Shown in pieces: positions 1 through 9,622 of a stretch of 64,000 bases of DNA. Within the stretch, counting starts at the first letter, position 1. Each line of letters starts with the position of its first letter. The translations under genes and the position numbers were made by a program. This stretch comes from Clostridium culturomicium. Its GTDB lineage: Bacteria > Bacillota > Clostridia > Clostridiales > Clostridiaceae. The notes under the pieces were generated by a model, which worked only from the letters and a program-made list of their open reading frames with translations, was not told the DNA's origin and did no database searches. Location of the stretch: positions 1,336,827 to 1,400,826 of the forward strand of contig NZ_CCXK01000017.1 in the NCBI RefSeq assembly GCF_000821305.1, written 5' to 3'.

Positions 1-443
1 ATTGCTTCTGCTTCAGCAGCATACAATTCATTTACGATTGTAAGAAGATCAAAATCCTTAATAGGGTATCCCTTATTATTGGTAGCACCAAAGGGATTTG
101 ATTTTGGAGTAATATAAATTATAATTCCTTCACCTTTTACATCTGTCAGGCCAGCTCTTGCCCTTGTTTTTTGTAACTCATCTAATAATGCCTGATTCTT
201 ACTTTCGTTAGCAATGGACTGCTCGTATTCCGATGCCCTTGCTGACAGTTCATTTACTTTGTTTTGTAATTCTTCTCTTTCTTTTTTCAGCTGTTCATTC
301 TCTAATAATATTTCAGGATTTTGACTATTTCCATCTACTGCAACTGAGTTTTGTGCATTTATAGATTTTAATTGAATAACTATCATAAAACCAAAAATTA
401 AGAATACTAATCCCACTGTTAATTGAGAAATAAATTTTTTCAC
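1..443 (-). CDS. DUF881 family protein (partial, C-terminus off window)
   Basis: The reading frame on the minus strand starts with GTG at 443, behind a GGAGGTG ribosome site, and runs off the left edge. The visible 147 residues show one N-terminal membrane segment (about residues 8-23). A polar, coiled-coil-like stretch rich in E, K and Q follows (about 45-95). After it comes the DUF881 core beginning around GLTDVKGEGIIIYI. DUF881 proteins are conserved beside ftsQ and ftsZ in clostridial dcw clusters, and their biochemical role is not settled. It lies 17 bp downstream of ftsQ and is probably cotranscribed with it. The family call rests on context and the recognisable core; the C-terminus cannot be seen. 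Confidence 0.8.
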   Translation of the reverse strand, partial: MKKFISQLTVGLVFLIFGFMIVIQLKSINAQNSVAVDGNSQNPEILLENEQLKKEREELQNKVNELSARASEYEQSIANESKNQALLDELQKTRARAGLTDVKGEGIIIYITPKSNPFGATNNKGYPIKDFDLLTIVNELYAAEAEA

Positions 444-460
444 AGCCTCACCTCCCTGTA

Positions 461-1261
461 TTACTCTTCCTTAAACACTACTGGATTTCCTTTAAAGCTC
501 ACATCTACATAACCCTTCATTCCTAAAAACTGAGGTGTAGTTAATATACTAAAGGCTTTCGCCAGTTTATCATTCATATTTTCACTGGAACCAAGTTTAA
601 TATACGCATTTTCCACATAAAGCTTGTAGTCAACAAAATTATTTACCTCTAGTCTCATTTGTGGGAATTGTTCAAAGTATCCATTGTCACTTAAATACTT
701 ATGTATATCCTTAGCACCATCAATACGGCTTCCATCTTCATCTTGAATAAATTCTCCTACTATTAGCTTTTCCGCAGGAATTCCCTCTATACTTAAAACC
801 TGTGGCATCTCTATAGTTTCTTTTACCCCAAGGACCCTCCCATTTTCATCTATAGCATAAATACCATCTGTTCCTTGAGCTGAAAAAGCAATTTTTCTTT
901 CCTTTATTTCTATAGAAAGTTTTTTTGGAAGCAGCCTTTTCACTGTTGCACTTTCTATATATTCGTTTTTCATTAGAATTTTTTCAATCTTGCTTGTATT
1001 TATTTTAAAAATATTTATGTCGGGCTCTATGGCCGCTGAAGTTAAAACTGTTTCTGTAGACACTATTTCATTTCCACTTACAGTTACTTCTCCAAGATTA
1101 AACTCTGGCAGTGTAAGACCTAAGGTTACAAGAATAGTACAAAGTAATACTAAAATTATCATTGTCCTTTTCATGACTATAATTTTTCTTTTTCTTTTAA
1201 GAATACTTTCCTTATTACTTAAAATATAATTGCCATAATCCTCTTCACGTTTTTTCGTCAT
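461..1261 (-). CDS. ftsQ: Cell division protein FtsQ/DivIB
   Basis: This 266-residue protein has a basic cytoplasmic N-terminus, one transmembrane helix at about 32-50, and a POTRA-type domain at about 54-122 containing VSGNEIVST. A beta-rich extracellular domain follows. This is the FtsQ/DivIB layout; the family bridges early and late divisome proteins with FtsL and FtsB. The start at 1261 has GGTGGTGAAAG upstream. It sits downstream of ftsW but 488 bp away and behind an intrinsic terminator, so it probably has its own promoter, with DUF881 17 bp after it. Sequence identity is low, as is usual for FtsQ, so the call leans on topology and position. Confidence 0.88.
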   Translation of the reverse strand: MTKKREEDYGNYILSNKESILKRKRKIIVMKRTMIILVLLCTILVTLGLTLPEFNLGEVTVSGNEIVSTETVLTSAAIEPDINIFKINTSKIEKILMKNEYIESATVKRLLPKKLSIEIKERKIAFSAQGTDGIYAIDENGRVLGVKETIEMPQVLSIEGIPAEKLIVGEFIQDEDGSRIDGAKDIHKYLSDNGYFEQFPQMRLEVNNFVDYKLYVENAYIKLGSSENMNDKLAKAFSILTTPQFLGMKGYVDVSFKGNPVVFKEE

Positions 1262-1449
1262 TCTTTCACCACCATACTTCTGCTAGTTTATGCAATACAA
1301 ATATATTCTACCATTTTACCATAACAATTTCATTACAAAAGTATTAATATTTTTCCATCTTATATAATATATTTTCATTTTTATTAATACTTTTTAAAGT
1401 TTTAATAAACTTTAATAAATTTCACTATAATTAAGTTGAATATGTAGAT

Positions 1450-1517
1450 TAATAAGGAAACTCCTTCTCATATACATTCAAAGGAGTAAGTTCACATTAG
1501 CCAAATCAAAGATTTGG
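1450..1517 (-). repeat. Dispersed hairpin repeat (ACTCCTTC family), copy 1
   Basis: Read on the minus strand it matches the copy at 48012-48072 almost base for base over about 60 bp. It begins with a CCAAATC/GATTTGG palindrome, followed by GAACTTACTCCTT, a loop and AAGGAGTTTCCT. The hairpin arms on the plus strand are 1460-1466 and 1481-1487. Confidence 0.75.
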
Positions 1518-1666
1518 ATGTTTACTTAAGGAAATTCCTTCTCACGTAAAATAATACGACTGAAGCAACAAAAATTAACTTCATTGAATGTTCTTCTCAT
1601 TGTAGTTTTAAAATAGCAGAGGCTCTTCAAATAACTTTATCCTAAAACTCAAAAGTAATTTATATA

Positions 1667-1697
1667 AAAAAAGAAAGTCAGCTCAAACTGACTTTCA
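1667..1697 (-). terminator. Intrinsic terminator after ftsW
   Basis: GAAAGTCAG (1673-1681) pairs with CTGACTTTC (1688-1696) around a 6-base loop. On the minus strand the stem is followed by a run of seven T. The same stem sequence terminates ychF at 13005-13028. Confidence 0.85.
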
Positions 1698-1749
1698 ACC
1701 ATGATTATTCATTTCAAATTCTTGCATTCTATTTAAGTTTAAAACTTAC

Positions 1750-2859
1750 TTATGCATTTTTAGCATTACTTTGTCTCGTGATATTCAGTAGTACTCCCAT
1801 GAATATCATATTAATTACCAGAGACGATCCTCCATAACTAATGAATGGAAGTGGAACCCCTGTTACAGGCATTGAACCTGAAACAACAGCAATATTGATA
1901 AGTGCTTGGAAAATAACTACCGATGTTATACCTGTTGCAAGTAACGAACCATATAAGTCCTTCGCCTTTGATGCAGCAACAATCCCTCTCCAAAGGAAAA
2001 TAATAAATAAAGTTATTACTATCATTACACCTATATATCCAAGTTCCTCACCTATTACTGCTAGGATAAAGTCATTATGAGGCTCTGGAATATAAAAACA
2101 CTTTTGTCTTGACTGTCCAATACCAACTCCAGTTAATCCTCCTGACCCTAAAGCAAGCAAGGATTGTATAAGCTGATATCCTGTGTCTTGAGCATCTGCC
2201 CATGGATTCATAAAGCCTGTAAGTCTTTCCATTCTATAAGGTTCAATAGCAATAAAGGTTGCTCCAAACCCAAGTACGCCTCCTGCTAAAAGTCCCATCT
2301 GGCTAATCTTTGTGCCTGCTACAAACAGCATCATAACACATACCATTATTGTTACCATTGTAATACTAAGGTTTTTCTCTAAAAGAATCATTGCAGCAAC
2401 CGCCCCTGTAAATGCAAGGTTTGGAACTACTCCCTTCCAGAATTTTTTAATGTTTTGTGTGTTATTTGCAATGTTTTTAGCTACAAATAAAGCTACCACA
2501 TACTTTGCAAGCTCCGAAGGCTGGAAAGATGCTGGTCCTAACCTTATCCATCTTTGAGCCCCCTTAACGGGTGCAAATGCAAAAACTGCACATAATAAAA
2601 TAAAAGTTATTATTATAATCACTCTAGTCCACTTTTTATACACATGATAATCGATATTCATGGTTACTATCATGGCGATTGTTCCTAAAACAGCCCAAGC
2701 AAGCTGTCTCCATAAAAAGTATTCTGCATCATCATATTTAAATGCTGAAAAATAGGAGCTAGCACTATAAACCATAACAACTCCTATGGTAACCAGCATG
2801 ATAATAGTGGCGAACAGAACAAAGTCAATGTCTCCTAATCTAATTTTGGTTTTTTTCAC
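1750..2859 (-). CDS. ftsW: SEDS-family peptidoglycan glycosyltransferase FtsW/SpoVE
   Basis: This 369-residue polytopic protein has about ten hydrophobic helices and the SEDS signatures PEPHNDFILAVIGEELG (around residue 260) and PLPFISYGGSSL near the C-terminus. SEDS proteins polymerise lipid II together with a class B PBP, here the SpoVD/FtsI homologue upstream. The start is GTG at 2859 with GGGGGAG upstream. It follows mraY by 36 bp and ends at an intrinsic terminator. In clostridia this position is annotated either ftsW or spoVE; sequence alone does not separate the vegetative from the sporulation role. Confidence 0.9.
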   Translation of the reverse strand: MKKTKIRLGDIDFVLFATIIMLVTIGVVMVYSASSYFSAFKYDDAEYFLWRQLAWAVLGTIAMIVTMNIDYHVYKKWTRVIIIITFILLCAVFAFAPVKGAQRWIRLGPASFQPSELAKYVVALFVAKNIANNTQNIKKFWKGVVPNLAFTGAVAAMILLEKNLSITMVTIMVCVMMLFVAGTKISQMGLLAGGVLGFGATFIAIEPYRMERLTGFMNPWADAQDTGYQLIQSLLALGSGGLTGVGIGQSRQKCFYIPEPHNDFILAVIGEELGYIGVMIVITLFIIFLWRGIVAASKAKDLYGSLLATGITSVVIFQALINIAVVSGSMPVTGVPLPFISYGGSSLVINMIFMGVLLNITRQSNAKNA

Positions 2860-2895
2860 TCTAACTCCCCCTATAGCATTCTTACTTTTTAACTT

Positions 2896-3858
2896 TTAGT
2901 ACATATTAATTATAGCTAAGAATCCTACTAAGCATAAAAGTACAGTTATGATTGAGAATACTGCAACAATCTTACTTTCATGCCATCCCTTTAACTCAAA
3001 GTGATGGTGAAGTGGTGCCATTTTAAATACTCTTTTTCCTGTAAGCTTAAAGGATGTAACTTGTATAATTACTGATAAAGTTTCTGCTACATATATTCCA
3101 CCTACGATGATAACTACTAGTTCAAGCTTTAATATCATAGCAATGGCTCCAATAGCTCCACCTATTGCTAAAGACCCTGCATCTCCCATAAAGATTTGTG
3201 CAGGATATGAGTTGTACTTTAAGAAGCCTAAGATAGCTCCTGCTAAAATTCCACAGAACATAGCTAAAGTATAATATCCCATAGCAAAACTTACTATTGC
3301 AAAGAAAGTCATTACTAATAAAGTTACTGAACTACATAATCCATCAAGACCGTCAGTAAGATTTACTGCGTTAGTTACAGCTGCAAAGTAAACTACTATA
3401 AAAGGAATAAATAATATCTTTAAATCTAAAGTAGTTCCACCAACAAAAGGTATCAATATATCAGTTCCAATTCTTGAGGAAGCCGTATATCCAAAGAATA
3501 CCGATACAATAACTAAAAGCAGCATCTTCTGATAACTTTTAAGACCTTCATTTTTCTTTTTAATAATTTTAAGTGCATCATCTAAAAGTCCAATTGCTCC
3601 AAAGGCAACAAGAGCATAAACTGCAAGCATAGCTTCATCCTTAGGATTTCTCACCATAATTACCATGGTTAAGCAGGTAGCAATGATAAATATGATTCCT
3701 CCCATGGTTGGAGTTCCTTGTTTTTTTAAATGACTTTGAGGACCATCCTCTCTTATGTTTTGACCAAATTTAAACTTGTGTAGCGCCGGAATGATAAGGG
3801 GCGCTATTCCAAAAGAAACTATGAATGCTACTAATACAGAATATATTAATTTATTCAT
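2896..3858 (-). CDS. mraY: Phospho-N-acetylmuramoyl-pentapeptide transferase MraY
   Basis: This 320-residue integral membrane enzyme transfers phospho-MurNAc-pentapeptide from UDP to undecaprenyl phosphate, making lipid I at the inner leaflet. Visible motifs are DDALK (93-97), NLTDGLDGL (166-174), FMGDAGSL (223-230) and the HHH loop (284-286) in APLHHHFELKGW, all characteristic of MraY. Length is normal and about ten membrane helices are seen. AGGGAGG precedes the start. It lies 14 bp after murF and 36 bp before ftsW, so it is cotranscribed in the dcw operon. Confidence 0.96.
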   Translation of the reverse strand: MNKLIYSVLVAFIVSFGIAPLIIPALHKFKFGQNIREDGPQSHLKKQGTPTMGGIIFIIATCLTMVIMVRNPKDEAMLAVYALVAFGAIGLLDDALKIIKKKNEGLKSYQKMLLLVIVSVFFGYTASSRIGTDILIPFVGGTTLDLKILFIPFIVVYFAAVTNAVNLTDGLDGLCSSVTLLVMTFFAIVSFAMGYYTLAMFCGILAGAILGFLKYNSYPAQIFMGDAGSLAIGGAIGAIAMILKLELVVIIVGGIYVAETLSVIIQVTSFKLTGKRVFKMAPLHHHFELKGWHESKIVAVFSIITVLLCLVGFLAIINMY

Positions 3859-3872
3859 ATTCTAATCCCTCC

Positions 3873-5243
3873 CTATATACTTTTCTTTTGTAATTCATTA
3901 ATAATATTTTCAAATTTCATTGATCTAGATGCTTTAACTAAAAGTACATCTCCATCCTTTAAGTTTTGCTTTAAATAGTGAACTATATCTTCAATTGAGT
4001 CGAAGGCTTTGAAGTTTTCACTTCCAAATCCAGCTTCAAAATCCGAATTAAATTCACCTAAAGTAATCAGCATATCAACCTTTGAATCCTTTGCATACTT
4101 AGCAACTTCTTCGTGAGCCTTTGGAGATTCTTCTCCAAGCTCCTTCATTGTTCCAAGTACAGCAATTTTTCTGCCTTCATAGGTTTTTAAAACCTCTAAA
4201 GCTGCAATCATGGAATCAGGGCTAGCATTATAAGCATCATTTATGATGGTATATCCTTCATGTTTTATAACATCTAGTCTCATTGAGGTAGCTTCTAAAT
4301 TCTTAATACCCTCTGCTATTTCTTCATAGCTAACTCCAAGGTGTCTTGCCACCGCAACTGCAAGAAGAGAGTTCAGCACATTATGCTTTCCTGGAACAGG
4401 AACAAAAATTGTTTGGTCTATTGCCCTTCCATTCTCTTTTACAGAAAACTCAATATTATCCTTATTTATAATTATTCTACAACCTTTGAAATTATAATCA
4501 CTTTCTGTACCAATTTTTACTATTTTATAATTATTACTTTCAAGATCGTGAAGTTTATCATTTTCTCCATTAACTATAAGCACATTGTTTTCATTAAAAA
4601 GAGTAGTGATTTCTAATTTTGCTTTTAAAATATTATCCCTGGTTTTTAAATTTTCCATATGAGAAGTTCCAATATTAGTTATTACGGCAATATCTGGTTT
4701 TGCAACCCTTGCTAAGGTCTCAATCTCTCCAAGATTACTCATGCCCATTTCTAAGATGGCTACTTCATAGTCCTTATTTAACTCCAATATCATTAAAGGC
4801 ATTCCAATATCATTATTGAAGTTTCCTTTAGTTTTAAACACTTTATATTTTTCACTTAAAGCTGCTGCTATTAAGTCTTTTGTAGATGTTTTTCCTGTAG
4901 AGCCTGTAATTCCAACAACCTTAATATCTAAAGTATCTATATAGAAGCTTGCTAAGTCTAATAAAGCTTTTTTAGTATCTTCAACTAAGACTATAGATGA
5001 ATCCTCACTAAAAGATTTATATTCTTCTTCCTTGTGAACTATTACAAGTCCAGCTCCATTTTCTAAAACATTATCCACAAATTTGTGAGCATCAAAGTTT
5101 TCACCTTTTATAGCAAAGAATATATCTCCCTTATTAACCTTTCTGCTATCTATTACAACCCTTGAGAAATCCCTTTGTTTCCCTTCAACTAATAGTTTGC
5201 CTCCTATAGCTTTTACTATATCCTGTAACTTTATATTGTCCAT
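3873..5243 (-). CDS. murF: UDP-MurNAc-tripeptide-D-Ala-D-Ala ligase MurF
   Basis: This 456-residue ATP-dependent cytoplasmic ligase adds D-Ala-D-Ala to the UDP-MurNAc-tripeptide. The P-loop is GITGSTGKTS (111-120). The central Mur ligase motifs NDAYNASPDSM and ILEMGMSNLGEIE are present, and the N-terminal domain resembles MurE's. The start codon overlaps the murE stop by one base (TAATG), which implies translational coupling. Length and domain order are ordinary. Confidence 0.95.
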   Translation of the reverse strand: MDNIKLQDIVKAIGGKLLVEGKQRDFSRVVIDSRKVNKGDIFFAIKGENFDAHKFVDNVLENGAGLVIVHKEEEYKSFSEDSSIVLVEDTKKALLDLASFYIDTLDIKVVGITGSTGKTSTKDLIAAALSEKYKVFKTKGNFNNDIGMPLMILELNKDYEVAILEMGMSNLGEIETLARVAKPDIAVITNIGTSHMENLKTRDNILKAKLEITTLFNENNVLIVNGENDKLHDLESNNYKIVKIGTESDYNFKGCRIIINKDNIEFSVKENGRAIDQTIFVPVPGKHNVLNSLLAVAVARHLGVSYEEIAEGIKNLEATSMRLDVIKHEGYTIINDAYNASPDSMIAALEVLKTYEGRKIAVLGTMKELGEESPKAHEEVAKYAKDSKVDMLITLGEFNSDFEAGFGSENFKAFDSIEDIVHYLKQNLKDGDVLLVKASRSMKFENIINELQKKSI

Positions 5244-6703
5244 TAAAGCTTCAACTCCTTCATTAGCTTTAAGACTACTTCCTTCTCATCAAAATGGATA
5301 GTCTCATTTTTAAGTATTTGATAAGTTTCATGACCTTTTCCAGCAATTACTATAATATCCCCTTTTTGAGCCATTAGCAATGCTTCTTTAATTGCTTCTT
5401 CTCTATTTTCAACAACCTTGTAGTTTTCTTGCTTTACACCAGCCACAATATCATCAAGAATTGCATACGGATCTTCACTTCTAGGATTGTCAGATGTAAT
5501 GATAGCTATATCGCTAAGATTAGTTCCGATTTCACCCATAATTGGTCTCTTGGTTTTATCTCTATCTCCACCACAGCCAAAGATACAAATTAATCTTCCA
5601 GTGGTTAGCTCCCTTAAATTTTCAAGGATATTTTTAAGACTGTCAGGAGTATGCGAATAATCTCTAATAACCTGGAACCCTGAATTCATTCCTAAAGTTA
5701 AGTTTTCACATCTTCCTGGTACTGTAACCATGGCAAGAGCTTTAATGATTACATCTATATCTATTCCTTGATTTAAAGCTGCACCAATACAGCCTAGTGC
5801 ATTATACACATTGTATCTGCCCGGAATAGATAAAACCACCTTCTTAATTTCACCCTTATATTCTAAGTCAAATATCATTCCTGTGGCTTCTAAATCTATA
5901 TCTTCTCCTCTTAAGTCACTTACCTTTTCTATTGAATAAGTTGTAACTTTTGAAGCTTCTTTCGCTGTTACTTCTTTAATTAATCTTGCACCATACTCAT
6001 CATCAGCATTAATTATAGAACTTTTACTTATATCAAACAATTTCGCTTTTGCTTTATAATAATTCTCAAAGGTTTTATGAAAATCCAAATGATCTTGAGT
6101 TAAATTTGTAAAAATACCTTCTTCGAATTTCGTACCATATACTCTGTAAAGATCTAAGGAATGAGATGAAACCTCCATTACACAGTAATCTACTCCAGCT
6201 TCAACCATTTTATTAAATAGTTCTTGAAGTTCAAGTGATTCTGGAGTTGTCCTTTCTGCATGAAGCTCTTCACTTCCTATATAATTAGCAATTGTACCAA
6301 TTAAACCTACCTTATAACCTGAAGCTTCTAAAATAGCTTTAATCATAAATGCAGAGGTAGTTTTCCCATTAGTACCTGTAATACCAATAAGCTTCATTTT
6401 TCTGCTTGGATTATCATAAAAGTTACATGAAGCCATAGCTAAAGCTTTCCTTCCATTCTCAACCTTTATGTAGGTAACACCTTCGATTTGCTCTATGTCT
6501 CTTTCTACAATTACAACCTTTGCTCCATTTTCAACAGCCTTAGCTATAAATTTATGTCCATCTGTGCTAAAGCCTGTGATTGCAAAGAATACATCCCCTT
6601 TCTGAACCTTTCTGCTGTCATACTGGGGATTATTTATTTCTATATCTTTTTCTCCACTAACAAATTCATAGTTCAAACCTGCCAATAAATCTACTATTTT
6701 CAT
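5243..6703 (-). CDS. murE: UDP-MurNAc-L-Ala-D-Glu:meso-DAP ligase MurE
   Basis: This 486-residue Mur ligase adds the third residue of the stem peptide. The P-loop is GITGTNGKTT (107-116). The substrate motif DNPR (405-408, in TSDNPRSEDPYAI) is the form that recognises meso-diaminopimelate, so the wall is predicted to be the DAP type. The conserved HTPDSL appears at 351-356. It overlaps murF by one base. A 244-bp gap with a hairpin separates it from spoVD upstream. Confidence 0.95.
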   Translation of the reverse strand: MKIVDLLAGLNYEFVSGEKDIEINNPQYDSRKVQKGDVFFAITGFSTDGHKFIAKAVENGAKVVIVERDIEQIEGVTYIKVENGRKALAMASCNFYDNPSRKMKLIGITGTNGKTTSAFMIKAILEASGYKVGLIGTIANYIGSEELHAERTTPESLELQELFNKMVEAGVDYCVMEVSSHSLDLYRVYGTKFEEGIFTNLTQDHLDFHKTFENYYKAKAKLFDISKSSIINADDEYGARLIKEVTAKEASKVTTYSIEKVSDLRGEDIDLEATGMIFDLEYKGEIKKVVLSIPGRYNVYNALGCIGAALNQGIDIDVIIKALAMVTVPGRCENLTLGMNSGFQVIRDYSHTPDSLKNILENLRELTTGRLICIFGCGGDRDKTKRPIMGEIGTNLSDIAIITSDNPRSEDPYAILDDIVAGVKQENYKVVENREEAIKEALLMAQKGDIIVIAGKGHETYQILKNETIHFDEKEVVLKLMKELKL

Positions 6704-6754
6704 TTAATAAACCACTTCCTTAAATAAGTCTTTATAGAACCCTTTATAGCATAC

Positions 6755-6793
6755 AAAATCCGGTAGCACAAGTCAAACTGTAACTACCGGATA
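6755..6793 (-). terminator. Hairpin in the spoVD-murE gap, possible terminator or attenuator
   Basis: ATCCGGTAG (6758-6766) pairs perfectly with CTACCGGAT (6784-6792). On the minus strand the stem is followed only by TTTTG, so termination may be partial. That would fit read-through into murE. Confidence 0.55.
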
Positions 6794-6947
6794 ATTAATA
6801 ATTTTGAGTTACACTAATAATTATAACCCTAATTTTGTGCAACTTACTCCCCCTAATAAATATTAGAAGAAGTGCCCTAATTTATAACCTTTAAAAGATT
6901 ACTACTTCATTTAATCCTGCAGCATATCCTAGATTATTATCTCATGT

Positions 6948-9164
6948 CTAATCTGATAAAACTCCTAATGTAAAGGTTACTGTCGTGCCCTTCTTAACAG
7001 TTTGACCACCTTCAATACTTTGGTCGACAACTAAACCATCCTTCACGAATTCAGCATTAAGGCCTAAGTCCTTAAAGAGAATCTGAATAGATTCTTTTGT
7101 AAAGCCCTTTAAATCTGGAACAATAACCATATCTCCATCTTCTGCTGCCTTACCTGCATAGAGGATAATTTCATTTCCTTCCTTCATTACAAAGCCTGGT
7201 TTCGGATTCATATCTGTTATGACATCTCCCTCACCTTCAACTCTAACAGTTAAACCAACATCAGTAATGACTTTCTTCGCTTCAGAAACTGACATTTTTC
7301 TAACTTCTGGAACAATGACGTCAGCCTTTAAGCTTTCTCCAGCATCCTTAAATGTACCTGTTGGTTTTAAAGAAGCATAATTTAATAATTCATAGAATAA
7401 CTTTTGTCCTACTGGAGCTGCAATTTGTCCTGCATAATATAAAGCTGGGTTTGGTTCGTCAATAGAAATAAATACAGTAAATTGAGGATTATCAACTGGT
7501 GCCATACCAACAAAGGTTGATAGATACTTTCCATTTGCATACCCACCGTTAACAGTATCAACCTTTTGAGCTGTACCAGTCTTACTACCAATTCTATAAC
7601 CATCTATATATGCTTTAGAGCTGCCTCCTGAGCTTGTAACCTGTTCAAGATTCAGCCTCATCTGCTCCATGGTATTTGAATCAAAAACTTTTTCCTTATT
7701 TATCTCATATTCATCATCAACAACAATCTCACCATCTTCATTTATATGAGTAACCTGCTTCATTAGATGAGGTGTTATTAAATAACCACCATTAGCAATG
7801 GCATTAAAAGCTCTCATATATTGAATTCCTGTGGTTGTATTAGTTTGTCCAAATGATATTGTAGCTAAGTCTGTTGATGATATATCCTTTGCATTTTTTA
7901 TTAGTCCTGCTGATTCCCCTGGTAAATCTATACCAGTCTTTCTTCCAAGTCCAAACATTTTAATATACTTTGTTAAAGTTTCAGCTCCTAATCTTTCTCC
8001 AAGAGTCATAAATCCAACGTTACAAGAATTTTTTAATATTTCTACAAAGGTCTGTGGACCATGTCCTGAAGTCTTCCAACAGTGAATGGTTCTTCCTCCG
8101 ATTGTTAATCCACCACCACAATTAAATGTATCATTTTCTGAAACTACATTTTCTTGAATTGCTGCTGTAGCCGTAACAACCTTGAAAATAGAACCTGGTT
8201 CATAAGCATCACTTACCATTCTATTTCTCCACATAGCCTGAATGTCATCGTCTGCCATTCCCTCAGGCCATGGATTATTTAAATCATAATCTGGAGCATT
8301 AGCTAGTCCTAAAATCTCTCCTGTGTTAGGATCCATTACCATTATAGAAACTGCCTTAGCCTGATTATCACTTAAAGCTTCTTCTGCTAGCTTCTCTGCA
8401 AAATATTGAATATTTTCATCTAAAGTTGTTGTTACATCTCTTCCATCTATAGGCTCTGTAAACTCTGAAATAGTGTATGGTAAATCTTCACTTTTTTGAT
8501 CTATTTCAGAAATTCTTATACCAGGAACCCCTGCTAAGTACTTATTGTAATAAAGCTCAAGTCCAGTTAATCCATCACCATCTGAATTAGTATGACCAAT
8601 AACATGGGATGCAAAAGCACCATTTGGATAATACCTCTTAGTGTCTGAAGAAATTACTATCCCCCTAATGTTATTAGCTTCACTATAAGCACGAAGAGCA
8701 TCTGCTACATCCTTCTCAATTCTTCTTTTTAAGATTGCAGCTCCTCTTGGCTTACCATTAGGCAGCGGATTAGTCAAAATATGCAGTACATCTTCATATG
8801 ATTTACCTACAATATCACAAATACCTCTTGCTACATCCTCCATGGATTTAGCAACATCTTCTGTACCCTTTACATTCGTTGCCAAGTCTGTTCTTAAAGT
8901 ATTCAAGTCTAAATCTGCTCTGTATACATTAGCACTAACTGCAAGAGCATTTCCATTTCTGTCTAGTATCTTACCTCTTTTAGCATTTATCCTAACATCA
9001 CTAGTCCATTGCTGCGTTGCTAAAGACTTATAATCTCCTTCTTTCACAAACATTACATAAGCCAGCCGCCCACAAAGTCCTACAAACACCATGAATGCTA
9101 AAATCATACAGACAACCATTCTTTTTTTCATCTGCACCTTATCAACAAAATTCTTTTTAGCCAC
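6948..9164 (-). CDS. spoVD: Class B penicillin-binding protein, SpoVD/FtsI type with two PASTA domains
   Basis: This 738-residue transpeptidase has one N-terminal membrane anchor (about 15-40) and a dimerisation domain. Its transpeptidase motifs are SIFK (325-328, nucleophile Ser325), SCN (380-382) and KTG (528-530). Two C-terminal PASTA repeats lie at about 617-671 and 679-735. Two PASTA domains and this length are typical of the SpoVD/PbpB group, the SEDS partner that cross-links septal or cortex peptidoglycan. The start is GTG at 9164 with GTGAGG upstream. Only one such gene is in the cluster, so it may serve division, sporulation or both. Confidence 0.92.
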   Translation of the reverse strand: MAKKNFVDKVQMKKRMVVCMILAFMVFVGLCGRLAYVMFVKEGDYKSLATQQWTSDVRINAKRGKILDRNGNALAVSANVYRADLDLNTLRTDLATNVKGTEDVAKSMEDVARGICDIVGKSYEDVLHILTNPLPNGKPRGAAILKRRIEKDVADALRAYSEANNIRGIVISSDTKRYYPNGAFASHVIGHTNSDGDGLTGLELYYNKYLAGVPGIRISEIDQKSEDLPYTISEFTEPIDGRDVTTTLDENIQYFAEKLAEEALSDNQAKAVSIMVMDPNTGEILGLANAPDYDLNNPWPEGMADDDIQAMWRNRMVSDAYEPGSIFKVVTATAAIQENVVSENDTFNCGGGLTIGGRTIHCWKTSGHGPQTFVEILKNSCNVGFMTLGERLGAETLTKYIKMFGLGRKTGIDLPGESAGLIKNAKDISSTDLATISFGQTNTTTGIQYMRAFNAIANGGYLITPHLMKQVTHINEDGEIVVDDEYEINKEKVFDSNTMEQMRLNLEQVTSSGGSSKAYIDGYRIGSKTGTAQKVDTVNGGYANGKYLSTFVGMAPVDNPQFTVFISIDEPNPALYYAGQIAAPVGQKLFYELLNYASLKPTGTFKDAGESLKADVIVPEVRKMSVSEAKKVITDVGLTVRVEGEGDVITDMNPKPGFVMKEGNEIILYAGKAAEDGDMVIVPDLKGFTKESIQILFKDLGLNAEFVKDGLVVDQSIEGGQTVKKGTTVTFTLGVLSD

Positions 9165-9622
9165 CTATCTTACCTCACTATCCTCAAGCGAGAGTCTAAA
9201 CCTTTGATTTAAGTTAACATCCAAAAGTAGCACTACCAAAGCTGTGCTCCAAAAGTGATGCTCCAAAAGTGATGCTCCAAATCTATGATTTGGTTAGCAA
9301 AACTTTCATAACGTGCATCTATGATTTGGTTAGCAAAACTTTCACAGCGTGCATCTATGATTTGGTTATCAGAACTTTCACAGAGTGCATCTTTAATTTA
9401 TTCATGTTAAGTAAAGTGAGTTCCTAAAAATGATGCTGCAAAAGTGATGCTCTAAATCAACAATTTGGTTAGCAGAACTTTCACAGAGTGCATCTATTAT
9501 TTAGTTTCTCAAACTTACTCTCCGAGCACTCCATCGAATGTAATTAGAAGTAGTTCCCTACTCCACTTAAATCTTCGATTCAGCCCTCAAACTTACTCCA
9601 TCGCTTTAACGAATGAAGCTTC
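9165..9622. repeat. Repeat-filled gap between spoVD and ftsL
   Basis: No gene is visible in these 458 bp. The gap contains a 14-bp unit AAAAGTGATGCTCC at 9251-9264 and 9265-9278, with a variant at 9441-9454. It also holds three tandem copies of a 36-bp unit (9281-9316, 9317-9352, 9353-9388) and a detached copy at 9456-9491. Degenerate ACTCC/GAATG hairpin sequence follows at about 9505-9620. The 36-bp unit recurs at 47976-48011. Confidence 0.85.
9281..9388 (+). repeat. 36-bp direct repeat, three tandem copies
   Basis: Each unit begins ATCTATGATTTGGTTA and ends GTGC, exactly 36 bp, with two or three substitutions between copies. There are no spacers. Further copies lie at 9456-9491 and, 38 kb away, at 47976-48011. 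Confidence 0.85.

Larger units (their letters stand above)
1262..1749. other. 488-bp intergenic gap between ftsW and ftsQ
   Basis: No gene is visible. The gap holds the ftsW terminator (about 1667-1697), a dispersed hairpin repeat (1450-1517) with a partial second copy just after it (1521-1546), and very AT-rich DNA next to ftsQ that probably carries its promoter. I could not fix a convincing -35/-10 pair. Confidence 0.6.

Noticed and set aside
9281..9388. 36-bp repeat with CRISPR-like length
   Set aside because: Copies are directly adjacent with no spacers, and no cas genes are in the window.
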